A stretch of DNA of 64,000 nucleotides from JAAZKI01 sp012799905 (GCA_050949415.1 JBMNFR010000009.1:186001-250000); one strand, 5' to 3'; shown: positions 1 to 7,533, counted from the first letter of the stretch. The notes: a model not told the origin generated them from the letters alone. Numbers and translations: made by a program.

Positions 1-576
1 CAGGCTGGGCCCGTGCAGGAGCAGGTTCGGCTTGACGCCGAGCGACTTGCCGCCGTGGCCCTTGTAGGCGCGCATGGCGTCGTAGGCGGTGTTGAAGCTG
101 TCGTAGGTCAGGGCGGACGTGCCCTTGTTGTTGATGGTCTCCTTGCCGTACTTGCGGGTGGTGCCGAAGAAGGCGGCGCCGTCCATCCACTTCGCGCTTG
201 CGGCCGCGGCCAGGAGCTCGTTGGTGATGTCGTTCGGCAGGTTCGCCGCGTTCTGCGCCATCGTCTGGAAGAGCGAGTTGTAGAGGCCGTACTGGTCGTC
301 CTCGACGTCCTCGCGCTTGACGGCGACGGTGTCCTCGAAGAAGCGGGCCTTGATGGTCAGCTTGTCGGACTTCAGGTTCTTGATCTCGCGGACGTCGACC
401 CACTCGCGCATGCCGGTGAGCTGCTCGAGCATGGGCATGTCAATCTGGCTGGTGCCGGCGTTCACCTCTCCCACGAACTGGGCGTAGGTGGTGTCAACGT
501 AGGACTGGAACGCGTCCAGGAAAATCCGGTTGTAGCCCGTGAACAGGGCCTGCATGTTGGCGCGGTTGATATCCAT
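1..576 (-). CDS. Mu gpT-like major capsid protein (3' end cut by window edge)
   Basis: The minus-strand frame opens at an ATG at 576 behind a GAGAGGA ribosome site and stays open to base 1, giving 192 residues. The start MDINRANMQALFTGYNRIF and the later VKREDVEDDQYG and QTMAQNAANLPNDITNELL segments match the Mu major head subunit (gpT) family, in which a short N-terminal helix precedes an HK97-type fold. It would form the icosahedral shell. It sits directly after the protease/scaffold and small head genes, the Mu order I-Z-T. The C-terminal third lies outside the window. Family assignment is from remembered sequence pattern, not a search. Confidence 0.88.
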   Translation of the reverse strand, partial: MDINRANMQALFTGYNRIFLDAFQSYVDTTYAQFVGEVNAGTSQIDMPMLEQLTGMREWVDVREIKNLKSDKLTIKARFFEDTVAVKREDVEDDQYGLYNSLFQTMAQNAANLPNDITNELLAAAASAKWMDGAAFFGTTRKYGKETINNKGTSALTYDSFNTAYDAMRAYKGHGGKSLGVKPNLLLHGPSL

Positions 577-638
577 GGCGTGGTTTCCTCTCGGTGGTTG
601 TCGGGGCCGGGCTTCCGGCCGCGGCCCCGGTCGGTTGC

Positions 639-1235
639 TTACGCGCCCCAGGTCGCCGTCGCCAGCGCGGCGCGGACCCAGGTGTTGGCTGCGGTGCAGA
701 AGTACAGGTAGGTGCCGTCGACGGCGATGTCGCCCTTGACGCCGGTGGAGTTGGCGGCCGCGGGGGCGGTCACCAGGCGGGCGTTGCCGGCCGCGGCAAT
801 CGCGGCGGCCGCGGCAGTGGTGCCCGCAGTGGCGGCGGCGGCAGCGGCGTTCCACTCGGTATCGACATAGACGCCGTCGGCGGTCACGCCGCGCACGATG
901 CCGGCGACGACCTCGTTGGTGTTGGCGGTGCCCTGGACGGTCTCGTCGTCGGCCGCATAGCAATAGCCGCCGATGTGGGCGGCGGTGACCTTGTCGCCGG
1001 TCTTGTTGTTGTAGAGGAACACGCCGCGCTTGACCATGACGGGCTGGCCCGCCGCGGCCTGATGCTCGGCGCGGCCGACGACCTTCAGGCCGGCGGCGTC
1101 GGAAGCGGGGACGGCGTAGCCGGTGGAGTCAACGGCCACCAGGGCGCCGGCGTAGATGGTCGCGCCCGTCTTGACGGTCAGCCTGACCAGCGCGCCCGCG
1201 ATTTCCCGCGTGTCTCGGTTCTTGGTGAGTGCCAT
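639..1235 (-). CDS. small Ala-rich phage head protein, decoration-like
   Basis: A 198-residue protein that begins MALTKNRDTREIAGALVRL. It reads like the phage DUF2190/capsid-cement group: a Gly/Val-rich beta domain of about 120 residues with AGALVAVDSTGYAVPA and GIVRGVTADGVYVD segments. An Ala-rich linker (residues about 130-150) and a short beta C-terminus follow. It lies 3 bp after the protease/scaffold gene and 62 bp before the capsid gene, inside the head operon, so a role on or near the capsid surface is likely. The Ala run may be a flexible tether. The family call is tentative; the phage-head context is strong. Confidence 0.65.
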   Translation of the reverse strand: MALTKNRDTREIAGALVRLTVKTGATIYAGALVAVDSTGYAVPASDAAGLKVVGRAEHQAAAGQPVMVKRGVFLYNNKTGDKVTAAHIGGYCYAADDETVQGTANTNEVVAGIVRGVTADGVYVDTEWNAAAAAATAGTTAAAAAIAAAGNARLVTAPAAANSTGVKGDIAVDGTYLYFCTAANTWVRAALATATWGA

Positions 1236-1237
1236 GA

Positions 1238-1792
1238 TTATTTTCCCTCCTTGATCTTCTTGATCTGGTCATCGGTCAGATTCAGCCGCTTGAAAACAGT
1301 CATCTGCTCGTCGGTGAAGCTCTGGGCGTCATCGATGCCCTTGGGCGGGTTGCCCAGGTCCTTCTGGTCCAGCTTGCCGGGGACGACCTTCGGCGCCTTG
1401 GCCGCGAAGTCGTTGAACGCCGCCAGGTCCTTCTCGGCCAATTTGAGCGCCCATTCGCGCTGCGCCTCGACGAGCTTGCCGTCGGCGAACGCCTTGGCCA
1501 CGGCCTTGTCGGCCTCGATCTTCGCGATCTTCGCTTCGAGGGCGGCCTTGTCGCCCGCAGGCACCATGCCCGCGATCTTGACGCCGAGAGCCTCGACGGT
1601 CTCGCAGTCGTGGAGCTTCAGCAGCTCCGACACCGCGCCCTTCTCGGCCTGGGCGGCGGTCTGGGCCGCCTGAATTTCTCCGAGCTTGGCGATGACGGCA
1701 TCGGCCGTCGCCTTCTCGTCCTCCTTGCCATCCGCCAGCGCGACAACGGTCACGCCCAGCGCAGCGGCAATTTTCTTCAAGTACTCGTTCAT
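1238..1792 (-). CDS. nested in-frame scaffold protein, gpZ-like
   Basis: Inside the protease gene an ATG at 1790-1792 (MNEYLKKIAAALGVTVVALA) is preceded by a perfect AGGAGG (minus strand, bases 1801-1806) with 8-nt spacing, a much better ribosome site than the gene's own start. It would yield a 184-residue protein equal to the C-terminal half of the protease precursor. It is rich in helix-forming Ala, Lys and Glu and lacks the protease motifs. In phage Mu the scaffold Z is made in exactly this way from inside gene I. The function as an internal scaffold for prohead assembly is inferred from that parallel. Confidence 0.72.
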   Translation of the reverse strand: MNEYLKKIAAALGVTVVALADGKEDEKATADAVIAKLGEIQAAQTAAQAEKGAVSELLKLHDCETVEALGVKIAGMVPAGDKAALEAKIAKIEADKAVAKAFADGKLVEAQREWALKLAEKDLAAFNDFAAKAPKVVPGKLDQKDLGNPPKGIDDAQSFTDEQMTVFKRLNLTDDQIKKIKEGK

Positions 1793-2326
1793 GTGCTTTG
1801 CCTCCTGGGTCTTGGTTTTGCCATCCGTGGCCACCAAGGCCGGATAGCCGTGCAATGCCGGATGGTTGGTGAGGGCCACTGAATGCAGCCGGTAGGGCCG
1901 GTCGCCATCGAAGTGCAGGACCGGCGAATGGTAGCGGTACTCGCGCCCCTTCAGGCGCCCTGCCGCCCGCTCGGTCCAACCCACTTTTGCGACCAGGCCG
2001 GCGGCGGTCTTGGCCAGAGAGCTGATCCAGCCGGCCGCCGGAGCCTCGTTGCCCGACAGGGTCTGGTGCTCGTAGTCGACCACCACGTCCTTGCCGCGCT
2101 CCGAGAAGTCGGCGATGATCCGATCGGCGGACGCCTCGTCGAAGGCGAACTGCCCCCGCGACTCGCCCTTGGTGTAGTCGTTCTTGCCGTAGCGCACCAA
2201 AAGGAACTCGGCCGGCGGCGAGGCCGGCGCGGCCTGGGCGGCGCCGTCGGTGAACTCGACCGGAACCAGCGCCAGCGTGTCGGCGCCGCCGGAATCGAGA
2301 ATCAGGATGGACTCGTGTGCGTTCAT
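1238..2326 (-). CDS. Mu gpI-like head maturation protease/scaffold precursor
   Basis: This 362-residue protein has the hallmarks of the Mu I protein: DYEHQ at about 84-88, APAAGW at 95-100, YRYHSPV at 130-136 and ALTNHPAL at 151-158, followed by a helical, Lys/Glu/Ala-rich C-terminal half typical of a scaffold. The protease would cleave scaffold and head proteins during prohead maturation. The frame can extend to a TTG at 2377, but that start lies beside the promoter of a convergent RNA gene and has no ribosome site, so the ATG at 2326 is preferred (its own site, GGGGC, is weak). The scaffold half is probably also made separately from a nested start (next entry). Confidence 0.85.
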   Translation of the reverse strand: MNAHESILILDSGGADTLALVPVEFTDGAAQAAPASPPAEFLLVRYGKNDYTKGESRGQFAFDEASADRIIADFSERGKDVVVDYEHQTLSGNEAPAAGWISSLAKTAAGLVAKVGWTERAAGRLKGREYRYHSPVLHFDGDRPYRLHSVALTNHPALHGYPALVATDGKTKTQEAKHMNEYLKKIAAALGVTVVALADGKEDEKATADAVIAKLGEIQAAQTAAQAEKGAVSELLKLHDCETVEALGVKIAGMVPAGDKAALEAKIAKIEADKAVAKAFADGKLVEAQREWALKLAEKDLAAFNDFAAKAPKVVPGKLDQKDLGNPPKGIDDAQSFTDEQMTVFKRLNLTDDQIKKIKEGK

Positions 2327-2381
2327 ATCAATGCCCCGGGCGTCAACTGGAATGGCGTGAAGATTTTTTATCCGCAACCGC

Positions 2382-2409
2382 TTGACAACGGCAAAAAGCG
2401 GCGTAGAGT
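2382..2409 (+). promoter_or_regulatory. sigma70-type promoter for small RNA
   Basis: TTGACA at 2382-2387, a 16-bp spacer and TAGAGT at 2404-2409 on the plus strand. The predicted start at about 2416 falls just before the 5' arm of the RNA stem at 2419. No plus-strand protein gene follows. Confidence 0.55.
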
Positions 2410-2415
2410 AGTTGG

Positions 2416-2543
2416 CATGGCAGTAGTGCTGTTACCGCGTTATGCGGGCAGGTCCCCTCGGGAAACCAGGGTTGGTTCAAGAGCCACCTTTTCGTAAGTC
2501 TCCTTGGACAGGAATGGACCACGGTGGCACTACTGCCTTTTTT
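2416..2543 (+). ncRNA. predicted structured small RNA of the prophage
   Basis: A plus-strand transcript of about 128 nt is bounded by a promoter at 2382-2409 and a terminator. GGCAGTAGTGC (2419-2429) pairs perfectly with GCACTACTGCC (2527-2537), which is followed by TTTTTT (2538-2543), so the outer 11-bp stem also serves as the intrinsic terminator. Inside, GGTCC and GGACC can pair, and several small hairpins are visible (CCGC/GCGG, TCCC/GGGA, GGT-GG/CC-ACC, TCCT/AGGA), giving a multibranched fold. No convincing open reading frame is present. It lies between the portal-side gene and the protease gene on the opposite strand, and its terminator overlaps the stop of the gene ending at 2542. I do not recognise an Rfam family. 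Confidence 0.6.
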
Positions 2544-3129
2544 ATTTCATCCAAAGATCGTAAAGCTCAAAGACACCCGCCTTTTTAGCCACTGTGAAGT
2601 CATAACTGCGCATGACGCCGTTGATCCGAACGTTCCCGGTAATGTGCCAGCATTCTTCCCAGCCGAGCTTCTTCTTGTCCGGCTTGCCTTTCTTAGTCTT
2701 TCGAACCGGCTCCTGCCGGGCGTAGCCGGCCTCAAACATTGCCTGCATCGTCTTGGGCGACATCAGGACAGCGGCTTTAAAAGGCGACATGCCAGTGGCG
2801 ATACTATGCTCCATGCTGGCATACTTGACCGCCACCGGAGGCAGTCCCTCATGCCGCAAGTCCTTGCCGCCTCTGGCTTGGTACGTCTCAAACGCCACTC
2901 GCGCGCGTTTGCTTACTGACCCACCCGCTTCTTTCCACTGCTTTGGCAGCGTGGCGGTCTTCAGCCCCTTCTTCCGATTGAATGTAGTTTTCCCCGGATA
3001 CTCCCGCATTTGCGGCGCATCCGACGCATCCGACGCTTCCGGCTGCTTGCCGTAGGTGTATTGGCCATCGTCCTCACGCGGCTGGCCGTCCCAGAAGGCG
3101 GCTACTTGGCCGTCCCCTGGCGCTTCCAA
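2542..3129 (-). CDS. small head-module protein, possible BECR-type nuclease
   Basis: A 195-residue frame overlapping the portal gene by 28 bp. The start is uncertain: TTG at 3129 (used here) or ATG at 3009, neither with a clear ribosome site. The N-terminal piece QPREDDGQYTYGK is the type of linker seen in minor head proteins. The C-terminus contains WEECWHITGNVRINGV, SYDFTVAKKAGVFELYDLW, and resembles the phage Barnase-EndoU-ColicinE5-RelE (BECR) nuclease domains often attached to Mu F-type proteins. It occupies the place where Mu has gp30/F, which is otherwise missing. The nuclease reading is weak; membership of the head operon is firm. Confidence 0.5.
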   Translation of the reverse strand: MEAPGDGQVAAFWDGQPREDDGQYTYGKQPEASDASDAPQMREYPGKTTFNRKKGLKTATLPKQWKEAGGSVSKRARVAFETYQARGGKDLRHEGLPPVAVKYASMEHSIATGMSPFKAAVLMSPKTMQAMFEAGYARQEPVRKTKKGKPDKKKLGWEECWHITGNVRINGVMRSYDFTVAKKAGVFELYDLWMK

Positions 3130-4721
3130 AAAGACGGCGGCAGCGCCCCGTTGAGGAACCCGGCCAGCAGCGCCCCTTGCAGCGCGTCCTCGAACGCCTT
3201 CGCGTCCATGCCGTCCATCACGCCGGGGAGCGACGCCAGGAAGGCCGGGGCGCGCTCCTTGAACCTCTCGACCAGGTCGTCGGCCTCCGGGTCCAGGTCG
3301 CCGAACGCCTTCCGGATCGCGGTGTCAATCGGCCGGCGCCAGGCTTCGAGCGCCTCCGTGTCCACCATGCGGCCGACAGTCGCCCAAATCACCTTGTCAA
3401 TGGCCTTCTGGGCGCCGCGGCCATGGCCGTCGTCGCTCATGGCCATGCGGCCGCCATCGCCGTCCGGACGTCGCATCATCGGGAACGCGCCCATTGGCGG
3501 CGGCTCCGGCTCGCGCTCGTCCAGCTCCACGCCGTAGGTGTCCATCACGTATTCGCGGGTCAGCTTGCAGCCCGCGGCCGCGGCGATCTTCGCGTCGCGC
3601 TCGGCGCGGACGTTCAGGTCCTCGGCCTTCTCGCAATCGATGACAAAGCGCAAGTCGCGGGTGTCGGCGAGGCCGTATTTCGCCTGGCACAGCCAGTCCA
3701 CCAGCCGGTTCTGTATGACTTCCTCCAGCATGGCGCAGTCCGCCTCAAGGATGTCCTGGCGGACTTCCTCCTGCATGCCGCCCCGGGACAGGCCGCTGCC
3801 CCGGTCGCTCGAAGCCAGCTGCCCCAGAACCACCAGCGTCATGAGCTCGTCGCAATAGCGCTGGTGCAGCTCGTAGGCGTCGTTCCGCCCGATCGAGCTC
3901 AGGAGCTGCATCTCGGTCTCGGTGGTGCCGACGCCTGCGCCGCCGGAGCGCACCGCATGCAGGGATTCCATGAGCTCCTTGCGCTTCTTCGGGTCGCCGA
4001 AGTCCCCGGAGGGTATCTTCGCCAGCAGGAAGGGCATGCCGAAACGCTCCAGGAAGTGGTTCCAGTCGGTGAAGGCCGCGTACTTGAACAGGTGCAGCCA
4101 GAGCAGCGTGCGCATCAGCCCCATGCGGCAGGGCAGGCCGGCGGCGCCGTCGTTGACCAGGAACAGGATTTGCGCGCGGTGGAACTCGACCAGGGGGATG
4201 GGCTGCCCGGCCGCGCTGGCCAGGGCCGGGTTGCCGCCCTCGTCGAAGAGCCAGCGGTCGTTCGAAATCGGCCGGAAGCCCGTGACCGCCGCGCCGCCCT
4301 CGGCCCAGTCCACCGCCACGCCGGCATAGCCGTGGCCCACGGCCGCCAGGAGCCAGCCCATGGCCTTCTGCAGGCCGGCGCCCGCCAGCATCCGGGTGAT
4401 TTCCTCGGCGACCTCCGGCTGCCCCTTGCTCTGCACGCGCCAGGGCTTGGAGAGCGCCGCCAGCCGCCGGGTGTTCAGGTGGGCGGCGAGGATCGGCTCC
4501 TTCTCCAGCAGCGTCGGGAACAGCGCGGCCTGCTCGCGCGGGTCGCCGGCGTCGGCGTCGTTGATGATCTGGACGAGGCGGTCAGGCTTCAGGCGGTACT
4601 TGGCCGCCTCCAGAAAATAGGAGACGGACGCCAGCTTCAGGTCGTCGGACTTGTCGGCCCCGGTCAGGGCGCGGCGGCGGGCGGCGCGGGAAAAGCGCAG
4701 GATCGTCTGGGCGAGGGACAT
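3102..4721 (-). CDS. Mu gp29-like portal protein (DUF935)
   Basis: This 539-residue protein begins MSLAQTILRFSRAARRRALT and runs through LAHLNTRRLAALSKPWRV-type sequence typical of DUF935, the Mu gp29 portal family (usually about 500-520 residues). The portal ring occupies one capsid vertex and is the DNA entry gate for the terminase. The C-terminal region (EALEAWRRPIDTAIRKAF to the end) matches the helical tail of this family. An AAGGAG ribosome site lies 10 nt before the ATG. Unusually, a terminator-like hairpin with seven U residues lies between the terminase gene and this start, so its expression may depend on read-through or on a local promoter. Confidence 0.87.
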   Translation of the reverse strand: MSLAQTILRFSRAARRRALTGADKSDDLKLASVSYFLEAAKYRLKPDRLVQIINDADAGDPREQAALFPTLLEKEPILAAHLNTRRLAALSKPWRVQSKGQPEVAEEITRMLAGAGLQKAMGWLLAAVGHGYAGVAVDWAEGGAAVTGFRPISNDRWLFDEGGNPALASAAGQPIPLVEFHRAQILFLVNDGAAGLPCRMGLMRTLLWLHLFKYAAFTDWNHFLERFGMPFLLAKIPSGDFGDPKKRKELMESLHAVRSGGAGVGTTETEMQLLSSIGRNDAYELHQRYCDELMTLVVLGQLASSDRGSGLSRGGMQEEVRQDILEADCAMLEEVIQNRLVDWLCQAKYGLADTRDLRFVIDCEKAEDLNVRAERDAKIAAAAGCKLTREYVMDTYGVELDEREPEPPPMGAFPMMRRPDGDGGRMAMSDDGHGRGAQKAIDKVIWATVGRMVDTEALEAWRRPIDTAIRKAFGDLDPEADDLVERFKERAPAFLASLPGVMDGMDAKAFEDALQGALLAGFLNGALPPSFWKRQGTAK

Positions 4722-4733
4722 TTTGGGGCGCTC

Positions 4734-4780
4734 CTTGGAAAAAAACGCACTGGCGGGAAAATAAATCCTCTGCCAGTGCG
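4734..4780 (-). terminator. intrinsic terminator-like hairpin before the portal gene
   Basis: On the minus strand CGCACTGGC, a 17-nt loop and GCCAGTGCG form a 9-bp stem (bases 4772-4780 and 4746-4754). A run of seven T follows at once, then the portal ribosome site. Confidence 0.6.
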
Positions 4781-4797
4781 CCGGGCGTCAACCAAAA
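4767..4797. promoter_or_regulatory. repeated head-operon motif, copy before portal
   Basis: The segment reads TCCTCTGCCAGTGCGCCGGG then CGTCAACCAA. Nearly the same 30 bases occur at 7351-7381 before the first gene of the head operon, and the core CGGGCGTCAAC recurs at 2337-2347 before the protease. On the minus strand it reads TTGGTTGACGCCCG. It could be a late promoter or a regulator site; no clear -10 box is seen. Confidence 0.45.
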
Positions 4798-4808
4798 CGG
4801 CACTTGTC

Positions 4809-6137
4809 TCAGAAATACTTCGACCATGCGGCGGCGCCGTCGTCGCGCCAGGCGGACGCGCCCTCGACCTTGTATTCGCGGGGCCTGTCGGCCTCCATGA
4901 CCATGTAGCGCAGGGCGTCCATGGCGTGGTCGCGGTCCTGCTTCGGCACCTCCTTGGCGTTGCGCCCCTCCTTGGGTTCCTCCCAGCTGTAGTCGTAGAG
5001 CTCGGCGATGGTGTTGATGCAGTCGCGGGAGATGTACAGCCGCGGCCTTCCGTCGCCCGCGGGCATGAAGCGCTTCTGCACGGCCTGGATGCCGGTGTAG
5101 ACGTCGTTTTTCGCCTCTTCGTTGCTGATGCCGTTCAGGTTCAGGAACTCGCGCGCCTCGGCTCCGGCCGGGTCGGCCACCGTCGCGAAATGCCCGCTCT
5201 CGGCCGCCTTGATTTCCTCGGCCAGGTCGGCGATCTGGGCGCCGGCCCGGTAGAGCTCGCGATAGACCCAGAGCCGCCCGTCGCCGTCCATCGCGCCCCA
5301 GAGGCAGCAGAACGGGTTGGTGAAGCCGAAGTCGATGGCGCGCAGGCGGCGCCAGTTCGCGCTACCATGCGGCAATTCGTCGAAGCAGTGCACGTCCGGG
5401 TCGAACATGTCGTAGACCGCGCCCTCATTGCTGCACCACTCGCCCATCAGCATCCGGCGCCGCATCACGCCCGGGAGCGCCTCCAGCGTCGCGATGGTGT
5501 CGGCCGGTAGGTACGGGTTGTCGTACGGCGTCCATGACAGCCTCGCCCACGTCGCCGCGTCCGGAAGCGGCTTCTGCTCCCGCGCGTCCGCGCCCGAGGG
5601 CAGGATGTTCTGCACGCCCACCTGGTGCAGCCAGTGCAGCGGCCCCTTGGGGTTGCAGTCGAGGATCAGCTTGCGGGCCGCCCCGGGGATGTTCTGCGAG
5701 AGCCGCGTCAGGACCTTGGTGACCGTGTCCCAGCTGACCTGGGTGGCCTCGTTGATGAAGATGTGCAGGTACTCGTCCCCCAGGATCTTGTCCACCCGCT
5801 CGGCGTCGTCCAGCCCGCCGACGCGGATCATCGAGCCGTTCGGGAACCGCGCCTCCAGCGTGCTCTCGTGGTAGCGCGCGCCGCACGTCCCCGGCGGCAG
5901 TATCTTCTTCAGGCTCAGGTTCCAAATCGTCGTCCGCGCATGGTCCAGCCGCCACCTCGCCACCAGGACGCGCGCCCCCGGCCGCGACAGCGCCTCCTTG
6001 ATCAGCCAGACCAGGATCACGTCGGTCTTGCCGCTCCGCGCGCCGCCGTCGAACAGGATGCGGCGCAGGGCCGGGTCCTCCAGGAGGGCCCAGCCCCGCT
6101 TCTGCTTCGGAAACAGCTTGTAGCGGCGAGGCTTCAT
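4809..6137 (-). CDS. phage terminase large subunit
   Basis: This 442-residue packaging ATPase/nuclease has Walker A GGARSGKT at residues 31-38, a Walker B/catalytic Glu in HIFINEAT (about 125-132) and a C-terminal RNase H-like nuclease with acidic residues in AIDFG (D269), VADPAG (D322) and DRDHAMDALRY (about 401-411). The start is placed at the ATG at 6137 because it overlaps the small-terminase stop as ATGA; a longer frame to 6161 would add eight residues inside the neighbour. It would drive concatemer or genome packaging through the portal. It fits the PBSX/Terminase_6-like branch better than I can match it to Mu gp28, so the exact subfamily is open. Confidence 0.9.
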   Translation of the reverse strand: MKPRRYKLFPKQKRGWALLEDPALRRILFDGGARSGKTDVILVWLIKEALSRPGARVLVARWRLDHARTTIWNLSLKKILPPGTCGARYHESTLEARFPNGSMIRVGGLDDAERVDKILGDEYLHIFINEATQVSWDTVTKVLTRLSQNIPGAARKLILDCNPKGPLHWLHQVGVQNILPSGADAREQKPLPDAATWARLSWTPYDNPYLPADTIATLEALPGVMRRRMLMGEWCSNEGAVYDMFDPDVHCFDELPHGSANWRRLRAIDFGFTNPFCCLWGAMDGDGRLWVYRELYRAGAQIADLAEEIKAAESGHFATVADPAGAEAREFLNLNGISNEEAKNDVYTGIQAVQKRFMPAGDGRPRLYISRDCINTIAELYDYSWEEPKEGRNAKEVPKQDRDHAMDALRYMVMEADRPREYKVEGASAWRDDGAAAWSKYF

Positions 6138-6652
6138 GTCTCGATGATGAACACGCTGCACTGCTGCTGCGTCTCCGGCGCGGCCTTCTCGGTCAGCCCC
6201 AGGAGCTCCAGCGCCCGCATGTCGTCCTTCAGCTTGATCTTGACCTTCATGCCGTTCGGCGTGTCCTCCTGGGTCATCTCCTGCACCGCCGCCGACAGCG
6301 TCGGGTCGGCCACCTTCGCCGGATCGATGCGCCCCGACTCGTCCAGGTAGTCGGAGAGCTTCGCCGTCGCAACTGCGGCCAGGCGCCGGATGGCGTCGCG
6401 GGCGTGGAGGCGCTCGATCTTCAGCGCCTCGTCGTCCAAATAGGCGATGCGATTCTGGACGTCAACATTCCTCAACAGCCGCTCGGCCGCAGAAGCGGCG
6501 ATTTCCGGCGTCTTCGGCTTGTACCCTGCCGCCCTATAGGCCCCCGCCCCATTGCGCCGGAAATCGCCCGTGTAGGCCAGGCAAAACGATTCCCAGCGCA
6601 CATTGCGCAGGCGCCTCGCGCCGTCGTGGGCTTTTTCCGGGGTTCGGGTCAT
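6134..6652 (-). CDS. phage terminase small subunit
   Basis: The 172-residue protein directly precedes and overlaps the large terminase by 4 bp (ATGA). The N-terminal region ESFCLAYTGDFRRNGAGAYR then AAGYKPKTPEIAASAAERLL is the terminase_2-type helix-turn-helix pattern (NGAGAYRAAGY, repeated alpha helices), followed by a longer helical oligomerisation region. Small terminases recognise packaging sites and regulate the large subunit. The coupled gene order, size and HTH pattern agree. The start at 6652 itself overlaps the preceding gene's stop by 4 bp. Confidence 0.82.
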   Translation of the reverse strand: MTRTPEKAHDGARRLRNVRWESFCLAYTGDFRRNGAGAYRAAGYKPKTPEIAASAAERLLRNVDVQNRIAYLDDEALKIERLHARDAIRRLAAVATAKLSDYLDESGRIDPAKVADPTLSAAVQEMTQEDTPNGMKVKIKLKDDMRALELLGLTEKAAPETQQQCSVFIIET

Positions 6653-6924
6653 GGCTTGGCTTTCCCCTTAATCATGTCGCGCAGCTCCGGCTGGAGGGCG
6701 CCGGAGCGCAGGGCGTTGCGCTTGGCCGCGATGATCTTCTTGGCGGCCCGGATGTCGCGGTTCCAGACCTCGATGCACTGCCGCCGCGCCTCCTCCATGC
6801 GGGCGAGGTTCTCCTCGGCCTCGAACAGCTCGTCATGCAACCGGAGCCTGGCGCGCATGTCAGACCCGGAGCCGAAAGGCGTTTGCGACGGCGTTTGAGA
6901 CTTCAATTTGGCTTGTTCATCCAT
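6649..6924 (-). CDS. small coiled-coil phage protein of unknown function
   Basis: A 91-residue, highly charged protein. Residues about 22-65 (RARLRLHDELFEAEENLARM onward) form a heptad-like amphipathic helix. It overlaps the gene upstream by 22 bp and the small terminase downstream by 4 bp (ATGA), so it is part of the same translationally coupled block. No catalytic motif is visible. Small charged proteins beside terminases are often packaging accessories, but nothing in the sequence proves this. Confidence 0.6.
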   Translation of the reverse strand: MDEQAKLKSQTPSQTPFGSGSDMRARLRLHDELFEAEENLARMEEARRQCIEVWNRDIRAAKKIIAAKRNALRSGALQPELRDMIKGKAKP

Positions 6925-7337
6925 CGGGTGGCCTCCTGGCGCGTCCTCTCAATCTTCCGGATATTCTCGACGATGACCTGGGTTCCGACGGCCTCCTCAT
7001 CCAGTGGCGCCGCCGCTCCGCCTATGGCCTCGCCCAGGTGCGGCCAGCGCTGCGAGATGGCGAGGACGCGCTTGTGGACGGCCTGCTTGGTCATGCCGAG
7101 CCGCCCGCCGATCTCGGCGAGGGACAGGCCCGCCATGCGCCCCAGGAGCACGCCGCCGTTGACGGCGTCGTCCAGCGCGACGTCGGCCGCAAGGCGAAGC
7201 GCCTCCCGCACCATCGACGCCGCGACGGCGTACGCCTCGTCCGCGCCCGGCTCGGCCGGGTCGGCGCCGTAGGGCGGCCCCGCCGATTCGTCCGGCGTGG
7301 TGGCCAGCATGTAGTCGAACTGCGAAATTCTTGTCAT
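6903..7337 (-). CDS. HTH protein at the head of the packaging operon
   Basis: The 144-residue product carries a sigma-70 region 4/MerR-like helix-turn-helix, GLSLAEIGGRLGMTKQAVHK, in its middle. The start is placed at the ATG at 7337 (MTRISQFDYMLATTP) behind AGGAGG; the frame could extend to a TTG at 7376, with no ribosome site. It may be a late transcription regulator, or a small-terminase-like DNA-binding protein, since it is the first gene of the packaging block and sits next to the repeated CGGGCGTCAAC motif at 7367-7377. Which of these it is cannot be settled here. Confidence 0.62.
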   Translation of the reverse strand: MTRISQFDYMLATTPDESAGPPYGADPAEPGADEAYAVAASMVREALRLAADVALDDAVNGGVLLGRMAGLSLAEIGGRLGMTKQAVHKRVLAISQRWPHLGEAIGGAAAPLDEEAVGTQVIVENIRKIERTRQEATRWMNKPN

Positions 7338-7350
7338 CGCCGCGGTTTTT

Positions 7351-7381
7351 CCTCCTGCCAAGGCGGCGGGCGTCAACCAAT
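7351..7381. promoter_or_regulatory. repeated head-operon motif, copy at operon start
   Basis: TCCTCCTGCCAAGGCGGCGG followed by GCGTCAACCAA. It closely matches 4767-4797 and shares the core CGGGCGTCAAC with 2337-2347. It contains the ribosome site of the HTH gene, so part of the likeness may reflect that. Confidence 0.45.
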
Positions 7382-7477
7382 CCGGGGCGCCGGCGCCTGC
7401 CCGGTGATATTATAGCTTCTTTTTTTCAGGCTTCAAAAGACAAGCTGACGAAGTGCAGGCATTTTCGCGGAAAAAGG

Positions 7478-7517
7478 GAAAGAAAAGCCCCGGTGCCGCA
7501 ATGCGACGCCGGGGCTT
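7478..7517 (-). terminator. intrinsic terminator
   Basis: Minus strand: AAGCCCCGG (7509-7517) pairs with CCGGGGCTT (7485-7493), followed by TTCTTTCCC. It lies just past the stop of the membrane-protein gene at 7534 and separates it from the packaging operon. Confidence 0.7.
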
Positions 7518-7533
7518 CCCAAGGGACACAGCT

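Noticed and set aside
13..711. Plus-strand frame of 232 codons
   Set aside because: Shadow of the gpT capsid and neighbouring genes; low-complexity Val/Gly product, no ribosome site.
2377..2377. TTG start for the protease gene
   Set aside because: No ribosome site and overlap with the small RNA promoter; ATG at 2326 preferred.
3177..5510. Plus-strand frame of 777 codons
   Set aside because: Antisense to portal and terminase; composition is that of a GC-rich third-position shadow.
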